Source: an uncultured Clostridia bacterium (GTDB lineage Bacteria > Bacillota > Clostridia > Christensenellales > UBA1242). From it: a stretch of DNA of 64,000 bases. The notes below the pieces were generated by a model, which ran no database searches, had not been told where the DNA came from, and was given only the letters and a program-made list of their open reading frames with translations. The position numbers and the translations under genes are program-made. The stretch spans positions 62,001-126,000 of the forward strand of contig CALWKE010000003.1 of the NCBI GenBank assembly GCA_944381185.1, read 5' to 3'. Of this stretch, positions 63,021 through 64,000 are shown in pieces; position 1 is the first letter of the stretch; the number at the start of each line of letters is the position of its first letter.

Positions 63021-64000
63021 ATGGGATTTCTTGGAGGTTTAGCTGATATTTTAGGCTCAATCATAAATTGGTTACTCTCAACATTAGGAAACCTAATCTA
63101 CTTTGTTGTAAAGTGGATGCTTTTAATTGTTGATGTGTTATTTTCTTATGTTCAAGAACTCTGTGGTTTGAACATGGATTTATCTTCGCTTGAAACAGCA
63201 GTTTCAAAAGAATCAGATTTTGTTTTTAATTTACTTTTATCTAGTCAAGAAATAACAGTTCAAATTGTGAGAAGTTTAATAGGCATTGCAATTGCATTAA
63301 TCATAATTTTTTCAATTGCGGCTGTTATTAGAACTCAATATAAATCAACAAAAGAAAATAAAGTTCCAAATATAACTGGTGTGCTTAAAAACTCATTCAA
63401 AGCAATTATATTATTAATTTTAACACCATTAATTTCAATCATTGGAATAATTGCTTCTGATGTGGTGCTTCAATCACTTTATAATGCAACTAATGTTGGT
63501 GCATCAACATCATTAAGTTCAACAATATTTGGCGTGTCATCGTCATCTGCAAATAGTTATAGAATTTATGCACAAAATGGGCTTCGAATTCCAATAACTT
63601 GTGATTTTTCAAGAGAAGAAGAATTTTTAGAGTATTATCAAAACAGACCTGTAACTGATAAATTTTCAGAATATATGCAGTCTTATGATAGTGCAATTTT
63701 TACAACTCTTGTTGCCTTTAACACAAACGATTTTATAAGTTATGATTCTATCAATAATATTTTGTATAATGGAAGTGACACAGTAACAGAGTTATATGAT
63801 AATTATTACACAATCTATGATATAAATAATGAAGAATATGCAGATACAGGAGTAAATCAATACAAAAAAATAGAGTCTTATGCTGAAGAATATTATGTTA
63901 TGGCAGATGTTGTTGATTACTTTGTTCAAACTTCAACACCTTATTACTATAAAACAGTTCAAGATGTTTTAGATAGCATTTATAATTTGCCAAACACGGT
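63021..64000 (+). CDS. VirB6-like membrane protein 3 (partial, runs off the window)
   Basis: An open frame starts at ATG 63021 behind AAAGGAGAAAG and has no stop in its 326 visible codons. It repeats the N-terminal plan of the two giants: hydrophobic helices at about 12-45, 86-108 and 130-152, the T-V-Q-I-V-R-S-L-I-G segment, then A-N-S-Y-R-I-Y-A and Y-Y-V-M-A-D-V-V-D. It is thus the third tandem paralogue. Total length is unknown, and it may be as large as its neighbours. Confidence 0.85.
   Translation, partial: MGFLGGLADILGSIINWLLSTLGNLIYFVVKWMLLIVDVLFSYVQELCGLNMDLSSLETAVSKESDFVFNLLLSSQEITVQIVRSLIGIAIALIIIFSIAAVIRTQYKSTKENKVPNITGVLKNSFKAIILLILTPLISIIGIIASDVVLQSLYNATNVGASTSLSSTIFGVSSSSANSYRIYAQNGLRIPITCDFSREEEFLEYYQNRPVTDKFSEYMQSYDSAIFTTLVAFNTNDFISYDSINNILYNGSDTVTELYDNYYTIYDINNEEYADTGVNQYKKIESYAEEYYVMADVVDYFVQTSTPYYYKTVQDVLDSIYNLPNT

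Noticed and set aside
1-64000. Reassignment of TGA to Trp, as in Mollicutes
   Set aside because: TGA ends frames (for example 143-145) and Trp is encoded by TGG throughout the conserved proteins.

Overview
The window looks like chromosomal DNA of an uncultured, endospore-forming, anaerobic member of the Clostridia. It is very AT-rich, has strong AGGAGG-type ribosome binding sites and many TTGACA/TATAAT promoters, and uses TGA as a normal stop. Anaerobic pyruvate metabolism (pyruvate:ferredoxin oxidoreductase, a 2x[4Fe-4S] ferredoxin) and sporulation genes (spmA, spmB, a SipL-like DUF3794/LysM protein, Veg) support this. The exact lineage cannot be fixed from the window.

Layout. Positions 1-31,300 are mostly housekeeping genes in short operons: nifJ; truA; rplM-rpsI; ung with a surface protein and an HtrA-like protease; acpP; veg and sipL; greA; holB-ricT; ferredoxin and a tRNA methyltransferase; spmA-spmB; tatD-rsmA; a lipoprotein; tRNA-Glu; comEC, holA, rpsT and murI. 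Several proteins have kept a recognisable fold but lost catalytic residues: a shikimate-kinase-like protein without a P-loop (472-999), a Rho-like protein without Walker A (13695-14699), a delta' clamp-loader subunit without a P-loop, and an M28 peptidase-like protein with broken metal and catalytic sites.

Positions 31,400-64,000 are one large type IV secretion-like locus that runs off the right edge. A VirD4/TraG coupling ATPase and a large secreted, membrane-anchored protein point left. Pointing right are two paralogous VirB2-like pilins, a 4,106-residue VirB6-like polytopic protein, a VirB4 ATPase with an N-terminal membrane pair (VirB3-like), a second VirB6-like protein of 3,614 residues, and the start of a third. 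The three giants share the N-terminal membrane module and a following tyrosine/VMAD motif. They differ in where the extra mass lies: giant 1 carries about 2,840 residues after its last membrane segments (inferred cytoplasmic), while giant 2 carries about 3,100 residues between membrane segments (inferred outside) with a repeated Trp-centred module. No relaxase, integrase or transposase is visible. A dedicated cell-surface or effector machine and a conjugative element whose mobility genes lie beyond the edge are both still possible.

How the parts could work together (inference): VirD4 and VirB4 would power export, the two small pilins would form the filament or channel lining, and the giant VirB6-like proteins would form the membrane pore, with large domains reaching out to the envelope or target and inward to the cytoplasm.
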